A stretch of DNA of 64,000 bases from Planococcus rifietoensis (GCF_001465795.2 NZ_CP013659.2:1134501-1198500), one strand, 5' to 3'. Positions 48,593-60,691 are shown, counted from the stretch's first letter. Program-made: numbers and translations. Notes: generated by a model from the letters alone, not told the origin.

Positions 48593-49354
48593 ATGTTACA
48601 TCAATTCTCAAGAAATGAACTCGCCATCGGCAAAGAAGGGATGGACCTGGTCAAAGGCTCGACGGTCGCCATTCTCGGAGTCGGCGGAGTCGGTTCATTT
48701 GCAGCCGAAGCTTGCGCAAGAAGCGGAGTCGGAAAAATCATCCTCGTCGATAAAGACGATGTCGACATCACCAACATCAACCGCCAATTGGTGGCGAATC
48801 TTTCCACGGTTGGCCAGTCCAAAGTTGAGGTCATGAAAAAGCGCATTCTGGATGTCAACGCGGACTGTGAAGTGGTAACGCTTCATATGTTCTATACAGA
48901 AGAGACCTATGAAGAATTTTTCAGCCACAAACCCGACTATGTTATCGATGCTTCGGATACGCTGATCTATAAAGTGCACCTGATCAAAGAATGCTACAGC
49001 CGCCGCATTCCGATCATCTCGAGCATGGGCGCCGCCAACAAGACGGACCCGACGCGCTTTAAAATTGCGGACATCTCGAAGACCCATACCGATCCGTTGG
49101 CCAAAATGATCCGCAAGAAACTCAAGCAAGCGGGCATCCGCAAAGGCGTACCGGTCATCTTCTCTGACGAAAGCCCGATTGTGGTGCGTGAAGATGTCGT
49201 CGAAACCGTTGGCAAAAAAGACGCAGCGATCCGCAAAGCGCAGATGCCGCCATCTTCCAACGCGTTCACCCCATCGACTGTCGGCTTGATCGCCGCGAGC
49301 TGGGTTGTCAACCAGATCACCAAATCAATCCATATCCAGCGCGTCAATCAATAG
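48593..49354 (+). CDS. tcdA: tRNA threonylcarbamoyladenosine dehydratase TcdA (YrvM)
   Basis: 253 residues from ATG 48593. An E1-like Rossmann domain with GVGGVGSFAAEACARSGV and the ThiF/MoeB-type DDVDITNINRQ. It uses ATP to cyclise t6A37 to ct6A in ANN-decoding tRNAs. It is monocistronic, after the 6S terminator, as in B. subtilis. Confidence 0.92.
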   Translation: MLHQFSRNELAIGKEGMDLVKGSTVAILGVGGVGSFAAEACARSGVGKIILVDKDDVDITNINRQLVANLSTVGQSKVEVMKKRILDVNADCEVVTLHMFYTEETYEEFFSHKPDYVIDASDTLIYKVHLIKECYSRRIPIISSMGAANKTDPTRFKIADISKTHTDPLAKMIRKKLKQAGIRKGVPVIFSDESPIVVREDVVETVGKKDAAIRKAQMPPSSNAFTPSTVGLIAASWVVNQITKSIHIQRVNQ

Positions 49355-49361
49355 ACAATAG

Positions 49362-49401
49362 AAAAAAGGCCGGAGAATGATCACATTCTCCGGCCTTTTT
49401 T
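49362..49401. terminator. Bidirectional terminator between tcdA and rarA
   Basis: AAAAAAGGCCGGAGAAT/ATTCTCCGGCCTTTTTT is a near-perfect palindrome between convergent genes. Confidence 0.9.
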
Positions 49402-49406
49402 GTGTA

Positions 49407-50690
49407 TTATTTTTTGCGGAAGCCTTTCAGCTTTTCGTAGATGCCGGCGAATTTCTTTTCTTCTCCGGCGACGACGGGCTTGTAGAATTCCGCTTTTTTC
49501 AATTCTTTCGGCAAGTAGTCCTGGTCGGCCCAGCCGCCGAACGAGCCGATCGGTGTATCATGGGGATATTTATAGCCGCCATGACCGAGTTCGGCGCTGC
49601 CTGCATAATGGGTATCGCGCAGGTGCGGCGGGATGTCCCCAACCTGGCCTTTATTGATGGCGGCGGTGGCTGCATCGATGGCGCGGTAAGCAGAGTTGGA
49701 TTTTTCCGATAGGCACATCTCCGCGACCGCTTGGGCGAGCGGGATGCGCGCTTCCGGTAACCCGAGCCGGTCCGCTGCCTGGCAAGCCGCGAGCACATGG
49801 CCGCCGACCGCCGGATTGGCAAGTCCGATGTCTTCGTAAGCCATGACGAGCAGGCGTCTCGTCACAGCGGTCAAGTCGCCATTTTCAAGCAAATGGGCGA
49901 GGTAATACATCGCCGCATTGACGTCGCTTCCGCGTACGGATTTCTGCAAAGCTGATAACAGGTTGAAGAAGTGGGAACCTTTTTTGTCACCGAATACGCC
50001 GACGCGTTTGATCATCTGCTCGATGATTCCGTCATCGACGAGGTATTCGCCGTCTTCTTCATCTGACGCGATGACGATCGATTCGAGCATCGTCAAAGCT
50101 TTTCTCGCGTCACCGTTCGTCCCTTCGGCGATGCGGGTGACTTGTTCTTTGGAAATCCGGATTTTTTCGCGGCCGAGCCCGCGCTTTTCATCCGCCAATG
50201 CGCTGTTCAATAGCTCGACAATATCGTCTTGTGTCAGCCGCTTGAGCTGCTTGATTTCGCCGCAGCGTGAGCGGATTGCTGGATTGACGTCGTGGAACGG
50301 ATTTTCGGTCGTCGCGCCGATCAGCACGATCGAGCCGGATTCGACGTGCGGCAATAGCGCATCTTGTTGTAATTTATTAAAGCGGTGGATTTCATCCAAA
50401 AATAGCAATACTTTTCCGGTCATGCGCGCCTCTTGAACGACCGATTCGACATCTTTTTTGCCGGAAGTCGTCGCATTGAGCGCGATGAACGGCAAATCGG
50501 ACGTGCCGGCGATGGCGTGGGCGATAGAAGTCTTGCCGATGCCGGGGTCTCCATATAAGAGCATGGACGGCACGTGGCCGCTTTTGATCATTTTATACAA
50601 TGCAGTGGAGGGGCCGATGACGTCTTTTTGGCCGACGACTTCGTCAATCGTCCGCGGACGCATACGGAACGCGAGTGGTTCATTTTGCAC
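49407..50690 (-). CDS. rarA: Replication-associated recombination protein RarA (MgsA)
   Basis: 427 residues, GTG start 8 bases after AAGGAG. AAA+ clamp-loader-like ATPase: Walker A GDPGIGKTS, Walker B LLFLDEIHRFNK, sensor 1 GATTENPFHD, and a C-terminal MgsA tetramerisation domain (RGSDVNAAMYYLAHLLENG). It acts at stalled forks. It is divergent from cymR. Confidence 0.95.
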   Translation of the reverse strand: MQNEPLAFRMRPRTIDEVVGQKDVIGPSTALYKMIKSGHVPSMLLYGDPGIGKTSIAHAIAGTSDLPFIALNATTSGKKDVESVVQEARMTGKVLLFLDEIHRFNKLQQDALLPHVESGSIVLIGATTENPFHDVNPAIRSRCGEIKQLKRLTQDDIVELLNSALADEKRGLGREKIRISKEQVTRIAEGTNGDARKALTMLESIVIASDEEDGEYLVDDGIIEQMIKRVGVFGDKKGSHFFNLLSALQKSVRGSDVNAAMYYLAHLLENGDLTAVTRRLLVMAYEDIGLANPAVGGHVLAACQAADRLGLPEARIPLAQAVAEMCLSEKSNSAYRAIDAATAAINKGQVGDIPPHLRDTHYAGSAELGHGGYKYPHDTPIGSFGGWADQDYLPKELKKAEFYKPVVAGEEKKFAGIYEKLKGFRKK

Positions 50691-50775
50691 GAGGAAAACT
50701 CCTTCCGTCTATTCATTCCATCAGTATAGCGAATCGTGCGCTGAAAGTCATTGAAAGCCTATGTACAGTAAGATA

Positions 50776-50784
50776 TGCTATACT
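50776..50784 (+). promoter_or_regulatory. Extended -10 promoter of cymR
   Basis: TGCTATACT supplies a TGn plus TATACT extended -10 box 43 bases before the cymR ATG. Confidence 0.6.
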
Positions 50785-50827
50785 TATTTGAAGAATTGAC
50801 GATTAGGTTCCAGAGGAGTAGTTTTAG

Positions 50828-51244
50828 ATGAAAATATCAACGAAAGGCCGTTACGGCTTAACAATTATGATTGCATTAGGAAAACAATATGGGGCAGGCC
50901 CAGTTCCACTGCGCAAGATTGCCGCGGACAATGAATTGTCGGAAGCTTACCTTGAACAGCTCGTGGCACCGCTGCGCAATTCGGGGCTCGTGAAAAGTGT
51001 ACGCGGCGCATACGGCGGCTATATGCTGACACGCCATCCGAAAGAGATTTCAGCAGGAGACGTCATCCGTGTGCTCGAGGGGCCGATCCAGCCGGTCGAA
51101 GGCATCGAAGACGAAAAGCAGCCACAGCGTGAATTATGGGGACGCATACGCGATGCCGTGAAGAACGTCTTGGACACAACGACAATCGAGGATTTGGCAC
51201 AGACAGAAGAAGGCGACACCGAACATTATATGTTCTATATATAA
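50828..51244 (+). CDS. cymR: Rrf2-family regulator CymR
   Basis: 138 residues. Winged helix MKISTKGRYGLTIMIALGKQ with wing RGAYGGYML, characteristic of Rrf2. It lacks the cysteines of IscR and NsrR, in keeping with CymR, the cysteine-metabolism repressor that works with CysK in Bacillus and Staphylococcus. The downstream cysteine desulfurase and mnmA may be in the same transcript. AGAGGAG is the SD. Confidence 0.9.
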   Translation: MKISTKGRYGLTIMIALGKQYGAGPVPLRKIAADNELSEAYLEQLVAPLRNSGLVKSVRGAYGGYMLTRHPKEISAGDVIRVLEGPIQPVEGIEDEKQPQRELWGRIRDAVKNVLDTTTIEDLAQTEEGDTEHYMFYI

Positions 51245-51258
51245 GGAGTTAATCGATC

Positions 51259-52392
51259 ATGAAACAAATCTATTTGGACCATGCGGCGACTTCGCCGATG
51301 CATCCGCAAGCAGCTGAAGTGTTTGCCAAAGCCTTAAGTGAGCATTACGGCAACCCATCAAGCATCCACCAGACCGGCCGCGATGCGCGGCGCGTTTTAG
51401 ACGAAGCGCGGCACACGCTCGCTGTGAGCATCCACGCAGACGATAACGAAATCATCTTCACATCCGGCGGCACGGAGGCGGATAATTTGGCGATCTTCGG
51501 AACAGCCAGCGCTAAGGAAGGCCGCCATATCATCACCACTCAAGCTGAGCATCACGCCGTTCTTCACGCTTGTGAAGAATTGGCCAAACAGGGCTATGAC
51601 GTGACGTATTTGCCGGTGGACGAAACTGGCCGCGTCAAGCCAGAAGACGTGAAACAAGCGCTGCGGGATGATACGATTCTCGTGACGGTCATGCTCGCCA
51701 ATAATGAAATTGGCACGATTCAGCCCATTGCTGAAATCGGAGAGCTGTTGAAAGGGACGAATGTCACTTTCCATACCGATGCGGTACAGGCGTATGGCTT
51801 ATTGCCAATCGATGTGGATGAGTTGAACGTCGACTTGCTTTCGGTCTCTGCCCATAAAGTGAATGGCCCGAAAGGCATCGGATTTTTATACCAGCGCAAA
51901 AACACGGCGCTCAAGCCCTTGATGTATGGCGGCGAGCAGGAGCGCAAACGCCGTGCCGGAACGGAAAACGTGCCGGCCATCCAGGCGTTTGCCAGCGCAG
52001 TGAAAATCGCGCAGGAAACAATGGAAGATAAACGCCAAGCGTTCACGGAATTCAAAGAGATTTTCCGTGCCGAATTCAAGGAAAATGGCATCGACTTTAA
52101 AGAAAACGGCACCGATCAATTGCCGCATATTTTCAATGTCTCCTTGGACGGCATCGACATTGAATCGTTCTTGGTCAATTTGGACCTGTCCGGCATCTCC
52201 GCATCAAGCGGGTCGGCGTGCACGGCCGGTTCGATCGACCCATCGCACGTCCTTGTTGCGATGTACGGGCAAAATGCCGCAGAACTGCGCAATTCGATCC
52301 GTTTCAGTTTTGGCATCGGCTTGACCGCCACGGATATTACACAAGCAGCCGGAAAAACGGCTCAAATCACGAAGCGCCTGGCGCAAAAATAG
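51259..52392 (+). CDS. Cysteine desulfurase (YrvO/IscS-like)
   Basis: 377 residues, class V aminotransferase fold. PLP lysine in SVSAHKVNGPKG, TSGGTEADNLA, and the catalytic Cys in SSGSACTAGS. It provides persulfide sulfur, most likely to MnmA encoded next, as shown for YrvO in B. subtilis. AAGGAG lies before the ATG. Fe-S assembly by SUF would be encoded elsewhere. Confidence 0.92.
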   Translation: MKQIYLDHAATSPMHPQAAEVFAKALSEHYGNPSSIHQTGRDARRVLDEARHTLAVSIHADDNEIIFTSGGTEADNLAIFGTASAKEGRHIITTQAEHHAVLHACEELAKQGYDVTYLPVDETGRVKPEDVKQALRDDTILVTVMLANNEIGTIQPIAEIGELLKGTNVTFHTDAVQAYGLLPIDVDELNVDLLSVSAHKVNGPKGIGFLYQRKNTALKPLMYGGEQERKRRAGTENVPAIQAFASAVKIAQETMEDKRQAFTEFKEIFRAEFKENGIDFKENGTDQLPHIFNVSLDGIDIESFLVNLDLSGISASSGSACTAGSIDPSHVLVAMYGQNAAELRNSIRFSFGIGLTATDITQAAGKTAQITKRLAQK

Positions 52393-52401
52393 AAAAGGTG
52401 A

Positions 52402-53526
<1,125 letters not shown>

Positions 53527-53540
53527 TGGGGGAATCGGCG

Positions 53541-54200
53541 ATGAATTATAACGAAATTGGCATCAAAGCCTTGCAAGAAGGGCGTGCGGAAGAAGCTATC
53601 CAGGCGTTCACGAACGCCATTGAACAACAGCCGGAAGACGCACTGGGCTATATCAACTTCGGGCATGTATTGGCGTCGATGAACGAAATGGAGCGCGCTG
53701 AGCGGTTTTTTCAGAAAGCATTGACGCTCGATGAAACGTCCGCGACCGCTTATTATGGATTGGCGAATTTGTATTTCAACGCAGAACGTTACGAAGAAGC
53801 GCTGAAACTATACGAAAAAGCGGTTCAAAACGGCATTGAAGGATCCGATGCCCATTACATGATCGGCAAATGTTTCGAACGCATCGACCAGCCGAAGCTC
53901 GCCTTGCCTTATTTGCAGCGCGCTGTTGAACTGGACCCGAACGATTTGCAATCGCGGCTCAGCTATGGCATTGCCTTGGCTTCGATGGAATTATTCGACC
54001 TCGCGGAAGAGCAATTTGTTTATGCGCTTGAAATCGATGTGGACAATTCAGATGTCCATTACAACCTGGGCGTTTTGTATGCCGTATCGAGTGACCGTAC
54101 GGAAGATGCCATGTACCATTTACAGCGTGCGTACACATTGGATGATAAAAACGAAATGGCGCGCTACGCCTACGATATGATCAACGAACGATTGAATTAA
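53541..54200 (+). CDS. TPR-repeat protein (YrrB-like)
   Basis: 219 residues from ATG 53541 (TGGGGGAA upstream), all tetratricopeptide repeats: about six units, for example GIKALQEGRAEEAIQAFTNA, AYYGLANLYFNAERYEEALK and AHYMIGKCFERIDQPKLALP. It is presumably a cytoplasmic protein-protein scaffold. The order mnmA-TPR-recD2 matches B. subtilis yrrA-yrrB-yrrC. Partner unknown. Confidence 0.88.
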   Translation: MNYNEIGIKALQEGRAEEAIQAFTNAIEQQPEDALGYINFGHVLASMNEMERAERFFQKALTLDETSATAYYGLANLYFNAERYEEALKLYEKAVQNGIEGSDAHYMIGKCFERIDQPKLALPYLQRAVELDPNDLQSRLSYGIALASMELFDLAEEQFVYALEIDVDNSDVHYNLGVLYAVSSDRTEDAMYHLQRAYTLDDKNEMARYAYDMINERLN

Positions 54201-54226
54201 AGCAATGAAAGAGAGGAGACGGCCGC

Positions 54227-56665
54227 ATGTCCGGACAGATCGATTTATTCCAAAAAGAAAGTGAATTTGTGCTGGGGCGTCCGGTCGTCTCGATTTTTCA
54301 CAATCCCCAAAACCTCTTCTCCATCATCAAAGTGAAAATCCAGCAAACCAACACCCCGTATACCGAAAAGGAAATCATCGTCTCCGGTTATTTCCCGAAG
54401 CTGTCGCTAGAAGAGCAATACAAATTCACCGGCAGCGTCAAGAACCACCCGAAATACGGCGTGCAGTTCCAGGCCGAAACATTTAAGAAAGAAGTCCCTG
54501 AAACGGAACAAGGCGTCGTGCACTACCTGTCGAGTGATTTGTTTAACGGCATCGGTCGTAAAACCGCAGAGACGATTGTCAAGAAACTTGGCAGCGACGC
54601 CATCAAGAAAATCCTGGAAGACCCGGATGCGCTAGATGGCGTTCCACGCCTGTCCGATGAGAAAAAAGACACGATCCGCTCGACATTGCAGATGAACTTA
54701 GGCCTTGAACGCGTGATGATCCAATTGAACGATTGGGGATTCGGCCCGCAAATCGGCATGAGGATCTATCAGGCTTACAGAGAGGAAACAATTGATATCC
54801 TGACGAAAAACCCATTCCAGCTTATCGAGGAAATCGAAGGCATCGGCTTCCACCGGGCGGACGAGCTCGGATCGAAACTCGGCATCACCGGCAGCCACCC
54901 TGACCGCATCAAAGCGGCGATCCTTCATGTCTTGAACCAGGCGTCATTGTCAGAAGGGCATGTGTTCGTCGATGCGAAGAATTTGATTCCGCTTGTTAAG
55001 CAAATGCTTGAAGCGAGCCAGCGCGAAGACATTCCGGTCGACTCGATTTCCAAGGCGGCGATTGAGTTGAATGAAGAAGGCAAAGTGGCGGGGGAAGAGA
55101 CCCGCCTTTATTTGCCGTCGCTGTATTATTCGGAAGTCGGCATTGCGACGAAGCTGGAAACCTTGATTGCCGAGCAAGAGACGCGGGACGGGTTCCCGTC
55201 ATCCGAGATCCGCAAAGCGCTTGGCGAAGCGGAAGAGCGGCTCGGCGTGAATTATGCAGAGACACAAATCGATGCCATCGAGAAAAGCTTGAATTCGAGC
55301 GTCATGATCCTCACCGGCGGCCCGGGAACCGGTAAGACGACCGTCGTCCGGGGATTGGTCGAAGTTTACGCAGAGCTGCATGGCCTGTCGCTCGACCCGA
55401 AAGACTACGCCAAGAAAAAAGAGCCGTTCCCGATCATTTTGGCAGCTCCCACAGGACGTGCGGCAAAACGCTTGAGTGAGTCGACCGATTTGCCGGCGAT
55501 GACGATTCATCGTTTGCTCGGCTTTAACGGGCAGGAACGGGAAGAGGAAACGGAAAAAGACATCGAAGGCAAATTAATCATCATCGATGAAATGTCGATG
55601 GTCGACACGTGGCTTGCCCATCAATTATTAAAAGCGGTCCCTGTCGACGCCCAGCTGATCTTTGTCGGCGACCAGGACCAATTGCCGCCGGTCGGCCCCG
55701 GGCAAGTACTGCGGGACATGCTGGCGTCCGGCCGCATTCCGACGGTCGAGCTGACGGAAATCTACCGCCAAAGCTCTGGCTCGTCGATCATCGAACTCGC
55801 CCACCAAATGAAAGCCGGAAAACTGCCGGATAATATCGAAGCGAAGACATCCGACCGATCGTTCATCCGCGCAGGCGCCGACCAGATTCCGATGGTCGTC
55901 GAAAAAGTAGTCAAAAGCGCATTGTCAAAAGGCCATACCATCAAAGACATCCAAGTGCTCGCGCCGATGTATAAAGGGCCAGCCGGAATCGATGCGTTAA
56001 ATCAGATGATCCAGCAAATGGTCAACCCAAACGATGACGGGTCCCGCAAAGAGCTGGTGTTCGGCGATATCACTTACCGCATCAATGACAAAGTGCTGCA
56101 GCTGGTCAACCAGCCCGAGAGTAATGTCTTCAACGGCGATATGGGCGAAGTGGTCGCCATCATGAAAGCGAAAGAGACGGTGGAAAAGCAGGATCTGCTC
56201 GTCGTGTCGTTCGATGGCATTGAAGTGACCTATCAGCGCAGCGACTTGAACCAGCTGACGCTCGCCTATTGCTGTTCGATCCATAAAGCGCAAGGATCGG
56301 AATTCCCGACGGTCATAATGCCGGTCGTCCGCGGCTATATGAAAATGCTGCGGCGCAACCTGCTCTACACCGGCATCACGAGAAGCCGCGACTTCCTCAT
56401 CCTGTGTGGTGACCCGGGTGTGTTCCGCTACGGGGTCGAGCGTACCGATGATTCGAGCCGCCTGACCACCTTGGCAGACCGGCTGGGCATAGCGGCTGTT
56501 CCGGACGAAGGAGCGGCCTCGGATGCACTAGAAGCATCGACCGAAAAGCCGGAGCCAGAAGCGGAAGCTGCAGGGCCGAAAAGCCTGACGCAGCAAAACG
56601 CCCACCGCATCCATCCGATGATCGGCATGGAAGGCATCACGCCGCGCGACTTTCAAGAAGCGTGA
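54227..56665 (+). CDS. recD2: ATP-dependent helicase RecD2 (YrrC)
   Basis: 812 residues. N-terminal OB and helix-hairpin-helix region (YLSSDLFNGIGRKTAETIVKK, GIGFHRADELGSKLG), then a superfamily 1B helicase core with Walker A GGPGTGKTTVVRGL, IDEMSMVD, GDQDQLPPVG and the motif VI region YTGITRSRD. It is the RecBC-independent RecD type, active in repair and fork progression. Unlike B. subtilis, alaS follows directly with no glnQHMP block between. Confidence 0.95.
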   Translation: MSGQIDLFQKESEFVLGRPVVSIFHNPQNLFSIIKVKIQQTNTPYTEKEIIVSGYFPKLSLEEQYKFTGSVKNHPKYGVQFQAETFKKEVPETEQGVVHYLSSDLFNGIGRKTAETIVKKLGSDAIKKILEDPDALDGVPRLSDEKKDTIRSTLQMNLGLERVMIQLNDWGFGPQIGMRIYQAYREETIDILTKNPFQLIEEIEGIGFHRADELGSKLGITGSHPDRIKAAILHVLNQASLSEGHVFVDAKNLIPLVKQMLEASQREDIPVDSISKAAIELNEEGKVAGEETRLYLPSLYYSEVGIATKLETLIAEQETRDGFPSSEIRKALGEAEERLGVNYAETQIDAIEKSLNSSVMILTGGPGTGKTTVVRGLVEVYAELHGLSLDPKDYAKKKEPFPIILAAPTGRAAKRLSESTDLPAMTIHRLLGFNGQEREEETEKDIEGKLIIIDEMSMVDTWLAHQLLKAVPVDAQLIFVGDQDQLPPVGPGQVLRDMLASGRIPTVELTEIYRQSSGSSIIELAHQMKAGKLPDNIEAKTSDRSFIRAGADQIPMVVEKVVKSALSKGHTIKDIQVLAPMYKGPAGIDALNQMIQQMVNPNDDGSRKELVFGDITYRINDKVLQLVNQPESNVFNGDMGEVVAIMKAKETVEKQDLLVVSFDGIEVTYQRSDLNQLTLAYCCSIHKAQGSEFPTVIMPVVRGYMKMLRRNLLYTGITRSRDFLILCGDPGVFRYGVERTDDSSRLTTLADRLGIAAVPDEGAASDALEASTEKPEPEAEAAGPKSLTQQNAHRIHPMIGMEGITPRDFQEA

Positions 56666-56671
56666 GCGTGC

Positions 56672-56700
56672 TTGACAAGGCCCGCGTGGTTTTCTATAAT
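56672..56700 (+). promoter_or_regulatory. Promoter of alaS
   Basis: Perfect TTGACA and TATAAT boxes with 17-base spacing, immediately before the T-box leader. Confidence 0.88.
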
Positions 56701-56721
56701 TCAATTTATAACAGATAGACA

Positions 56722-56950
56722 ACACCTAGACGGAGACAGTAAAGAGATTCCGGCTGCTTAGAAAAAGGCTCCCCTTGGCTGAAAGGGCCTTCTGCCGCAT
56801 CTTTTGAACGCTACTCCCGAGTGCAGCTAATCACTGCCGTCCCGCCGCGTTAAGGCGCTTGAGAGACACAGGATATTTTTCCTGTGTAACCAGGGTGGTA
56901 CCGCGAATCGAGCCTTCGTCCCTTTTTATTAGGGGATGAAGGCTTTTTAT
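56722..56950 (+). promoter_or_regulatory. T-box riboswitch leader of alaS
   Basis: Stem I has GGAG...AGTA on the 5' side and GAAC-GCT-A then CTCC on the 3' side. The specifier GCT (56810-56812) codes Ala, matching the downstream gene. The T-box AGGGTGGTACCGCG is at 56892-56905, and a terminator hairpin AGCCTTC...GAAGGCT with T run ends near 56948. Confidence 0.95.
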
Positions 56951-56971
56951 TATGCAGAAGGAGGAATTTTG

Positions 56972-59596
56972 ATGAAGAATTTGAAAGCTGAAGAAATCAG
57001 AAAGCTCTATCTCGACTTTTTTAAAGAAAAAAACCACGACGTGGAACCGAGCGCGCCGCTTGTGCCGTTTGAAGACCCGTCTTTATTGTGGATCAACAGC
57101 GGTGTCGCGACTTTGAAGAAATATTTTGACGGGCGCGTCATCCCGGAAAATCCGCGCATCGTCAACGCGCAAAAATCGATCCGCACGAACGATATCGAGA
57201 ACGTCGGCAAGACGGCACGCCATCATACATTCTTCGAAATGCTCGGCAACTTCTCTATCGGTGAATACTTTAAAACAGAAGCGATCCACTGGGCATGGGA
57301 ATTCCTGACGGACGACAAATGGATCGGATTCGATGCCGACAAGTTGTCGGTGACGATCCATCCGGAAGACGAGGAAGCTTATGCCATCTGGCTCAACGAA
57401 GTCGGCGTACCGGCTGAACGCATCATCCGCTTAGAAGGAAACTTCTGGGATATCGGCGAAGGCCCGAGCGGACCGAACTCCGAAATCTTCTACGACCGCG
57501 GCGAGAGCTACGGCAATGACCCTGAAGACCCTGAATTGTACCCGGGTGGGGAGAATGAGCGCTACTTAGAAATCTGGAACTTGGTGTTCTCCCAGTTCAA
57601 CCACAATCCGGACCATACGTACACGCCGCTTCCGAAACAGAACATCGATACGGGAATGGGCTTGGAACGCATGGCTTCGGTCGTGCAAGATGTGCCAACT
57701 AACTACGATACGGACCTATTCGTGCCGATCATTGAGAAGACAGCAGAAATTTCCGGGAAATCCTACGGCGAAAGCCAGGAACAGGACATGGCATTCAAAG
57801 TCATCGCCGACCATGTGCGCACAGTCGCATTTGCCATTGGAGACGGCGCTTTGCCATCAAACGAAGGCCGCGGCTATGTGCTGCGCCGCCTGTTGCGCCG
57901 CGCTGTCCGCTACTCGAAGAAACTCGGCATCGAAAAACCGTTCATGTACCAGCTTGTGCCGGTTGTCGGCGACATCATGCAGAGCTTCTACCCAGAAGTC
58001 AAAGACAAGGAAGATTTCATTGTCCGCGTCATGAAACTCGAAGAAGAACGTTTCCTTGAAACCTTGCATGACGGTTTGGAAATCCTGTCCACGGTTGCCG
58101 AAAAGCAAAAGCAAGCCGGCCATAGCGAAATCCCTGGCGAAGATGTGTTCCGTCTGTATGATACGTACGGATTCCCAGTGGAGTTGACGGAAGAATACGC
58201 AGAAGATGTCGAAATGACTGTCGACCATGCAGGATTTGAGCGTGCGATGAACGAGCAGCGCGAACGTGCAAGAAACGCGCGCCAAAACGTCAATTCCATG
58301 CAGACACAATCCGAGGTGCTCGGCAATATAAAAGAAGAAAGCGAATTTATCGGCTATACGCACACAGTCGCGGACGCTGAAATCGTCGCTATCGTCAAAG
58401 ACGGGGAATTGGTCGACAGCGCACAAGAAGGCGAAGAAGTGCAGCTTGTGCTGGACCGCACGCCATTCTATGCGGAAAGCGGCGGACAGATCGCCGACAA
58501 AGGAATTTTGTCGAATGATTTGGTGTCAGCTTCTGTACTCGATGTGAAAAAAGCGCCGAACGGACAGAACTTGCATAATGTGCGGGTTGATTCCGGCGAA
58601 TTGACGAAAACGGCTGTCAAAGCGAAAGTCGATGCATCCGAGCGCCGCCATACAATCAAGAACCATACGGCGACCCACCTCTTGCACCAGGCATTGAAAG
58701 ATGTACTCGGCACGCACGTCAACCAGGCAGGATCGTACGTCGGTCCAGACCGGCTGCGTTTTGACTTCTCTCACTTCGGGCAAGTGACGAAAGAGGAACT
58801 CTCGACGATCGAGCAGGCAGTCAATGAAAAGATCTGGGAAGGCATCGAAGTCGAATCCGGCTACCACAATCTGCAGGAAGCAAAAGATATGGGCGCGATG
58901 GCTTTGTTCGGTGAAAAATACGGCGATGTCGTCCGTGTCGTTGCGATCAGCGACTACTCGCTTGAGCTATGCGGCGGAATCCACGTGGCGAACACGTCCG
59001 AAATCGGCGTCTTCAAAATCGTCTCAGAAGGAGGCATCGGTGCTGGCGTACGCCGCATCGAAGCATTGACCGGAAAAGGCGCTTATGTGAGCATGAAGCA
59101 AAGCGAGAAGACTTTGGATGAAGCAGCTTCCTTGTTGAAAGCCAACCCGCGCGACCTCGTGCAAAAAGTCGAATCCACGCAAGCCGACATCAAAGCGTTG
59201 CAGCGCGAAAATGAATCACTGCTGCAGAAAATTGCCAATGCACAGTCCGGTGAATTGCTGGAGTCGGCAAGAAAAGTCGGCAATGTGACAGTATTGTCCG
59301 CAAAAGTTCAAGCAAAAGACAATAATCAGCTGCGCCAGATGGTCGATGACCTGAAAGCGAAATTCGAGCAGGCGGTCATCGTTCTCGGTGCGAGCGACGG
59401 AGACAAGGTTATGCTAGCAGCGGGCGTATCGAAAAACATTGCCGGTAAGGATTACCACGCCGGCAATATCGTCAAAGCGGTCGCAGAACAATGCGGTGGC
59501 AAAGGCGGCGGGCGTCCGGACATGGCGATGGCCGGGGCGAAAAATCCAGAGCAATTGGATGCGGCGCTCGAATCGGTCTACACTTTGGTCAAATAG
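56972..59596 (+). CDS. alaS: Alanyl-tRNA synthetase
   Basis: 874 residues from ATG 56972 (AAGGAGGAA upstream; the longer frame overlaps the terminator). Class II core with [19 protein letters not shown], the editing domain with [11 protein letters not shown] zinc ligands and [13 protein letters not shown], and a C-terminal C-Ala domain. Transcription is regulated by the GCT T-box. Confidence 0.97.
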   Translation: MKNLKAEEIRKLYLDFFKEKNHDVEPSAPLVPFEDPSLLWINSGVATLKKYFDGRVIPENPRIVNAQKSIRTNDIENVGKTARHHTFFEMLGNFSIGEYFKTEAIHWAWEFLTDDKWIGFDADKLSVTIHPEDEEAYAIWLNEVGVPAERIIRLEGNFWDIGEGPSGPNSEIFYDRGESYGNDPEDPELYPGGENERYLEIWNLVFSQFNHNPDHTYTPLPKQNIDTGMGLERMASVVQDVPTNYDTDLFVPIIEKTAEISGKSYGESQEQDMAFKVIADHVRTVAFAIGDGALPSNEGRGYVLRRLLRRAVRYSKKLGIEKPFMYQLVPVVGDIMQSFYPEVKDKEDFIVRVMKLEEERFLETLHDGLEILSTVAEKQKQAGHSEIPGEDVFRLYDTYGFPVELTEEYAEDVEMTVDHAGFERAMNEQRERARNARQNVNSMQTQSEVLGNIKEESEFIGYTHTVADAEIVAIVKDGELVDSAQEGEEVQLVLDRTPFYAESGGQIADKGILSNDLVSASVLDVKKAPNGQNLHNVRVDSGELTKTAVKAKVDASERRHTIKNHTATHLLHQALKDVLGTHVNQAGSYVGPDRLRFDFSHFGQVTKEELSTIEQAVNEKIWEGIEVESGYHNLQEAKDMGAMALFGEKYGDVVRVVAISDYSLELCGGIHVANTSEIGVFKIVSEGGIGAGVRRIEALTGKGAYVSMKQSEKTLDEAASLLKANPRDLVQKVESTQADIKALQRENESLLQKIANAQSGELLESARKVGNVTVLSAKVQAKDNNQLRQMVDDLKAKFEQAVIVLGASDGDKVMLAAGVSKNIAGKDYHAGNIVKAVAEQCGGKGGGRPDMAMAGAKNPEQLDAALESVYTLVK

Positions 59597-59683
59597 GTTT
59601 AACAAATCTGTGCTTTCAGTTATAATGGGATTCAGCAAGAGGAACGAATTGCCAATACACATTCCGAAAGTGAGGTGCTTGTC

Positions 59684-59950
59684 GTGAGCTCATTTGATCG
59701 CACGATGAAATTCGATTCATCCGATGAATCGATGGAGCAGGACGTAAAGCAGGTAATGCTGCAAGTCCATGCTGCTCTAGAGGAAAAAGGCTACAACCCG
59801 ATCAATCAGATCGTCGGGTATCTACTTTCAGGTGATCCGGCTTATATCCCTCGCCACCAGGATGCCCGGAACATGATCCGGAAACTGGAGCGGGATGAAA
59901 TTTTGGAAGAACTGGTGAAGTTCTACATCAAAAAGAATAACGAGGAATAA
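59684..59950 (+). CDS. ireB: IreB-family regulator (YrzL, DUF965)
   Basis: 88 residues from GTG 59684, placed 7 bases after GAGGTG; an upstream GTG at 59675 overlaps that [22 protein letters not shown] and [19 protein letters not shown] are typical of the family. In Enterococcus IreB is phosphorylated by the PASTA kinase IreK and modulates cephalosporin tolerance. The order alaS-ireB-ruvX is conserved. Confidence 0.92.
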   Translation: MSSFDRTMKFDSSDESMEQDVKQVMLQVHAALEEKGYNPINQIVGYLLSGDPAYIPRHQDARNMIRKLERDEILEELVKFYIKKNNEE

Positions 59951-59952
59951 TT

Positions 59953-60369
59953 ATGCGAACAATGGGATTGGATGTCGGCTCCAAAACGATCGGAGTGGCG
60001 ATCAGCGATGCATTGGGCTGGACGGCACAAGGCATCGAAACCGTCAAAATCGACGAGGCGAACGGCCAGTTCGGGCTTGAACGCCTTGGCGAATTGATCA
60101 AGGAATACAAAGTAACGGAAGCGGTCGTGGGCTACCCGAAGAACATGAACAACTCCATCGGGCCACGGGCAGAAGCTTCCGAAAGATTTGCAGCATTGCT
60201 AAAAGAAGGATATGATATACCGGTAGTGCTTTGGGATGAAAGGCTGACGACGATGGCAGCAGAGAAAATGCTGATTTCTGCCGATGTCAGCCGGAAAAAC
60301 CGCAAAAAAGTAATCGACAAGATGGCCGCAGTGATGATTTTGCAAGGCTATCTTGATTCAAAAAAATGA
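59953..60369 (+). CDS. ruvX: Putative Holliday junction resolvase/16S processing nuclease RuvX (YqgF)
   Basis: 138 residues with an RNase H-like fold: [37 protein letters not shown] and an acidic C-terminal [13 protein letters not shown]. It begins 2 bases after ireB. It is essential in many bacteria, and the pre-16S processing role is better supported than junction resolution. Confidence 0.93.
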   Translation: MRTMGLDVGSKTIGVAISDALGWTAQGIETVKIDEANGQFGLERLGELIKEYKVTEAVVGYPKNMNNSIGPRAEASERFAALLKEGYDIPVVLWDERLTTMAAEKMLISADVSRKNRKKVIDKMAAVMILQGYLDSKK

Positions 60370-60382
60370 TGAGGTGACACAA

Positions 60383-60691
60383 ATGGAACATGGTCAAGAG
60401 CATATTACAGTAGTGGACGAGCACGGGAACGAGCAATTATTCGAAGTGTTGTTCACATTTGAATCGGAAGATTTCGGAAAATCATACGTCTTGTACTTCC
60501 CAGTAGGGGCAGATGAGGACGAAGAAGGTGAGATCGAAATCCACGCATCTTCTTTCACTGAAAACCTGGATTCTGATGAGAAAGTTTCCGGCGGCGAACT
60601 TCGCCCGGTAGAAACAGAAGAAGAATGGGACATGATCGAAGAAATGCTCAATACTTTCCTTGAGGAAGAAGAAGAAAACGAAGAGCAATAA
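60383..60691 (+). CDS. DUF1292 protein (YrzB-like)
   Basis: 102 residues from ATG 60383 (GATGAGGTG upstream). Very acidic, with [22 protein letters not shown] at the start and a poly-Glu end. It is conserved next to ruvX in Bacillales, function unknown. Confidence 0.85.
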   Translation: MEHGQEHITVVDEHGNEQLFEVLFTFESEDFGKSYVLYFPVGADEDEEGEIEIHASSFTENLDSDEKVSGGELRPVETEEEWDMIEEMLNTFLEEEEENEEQ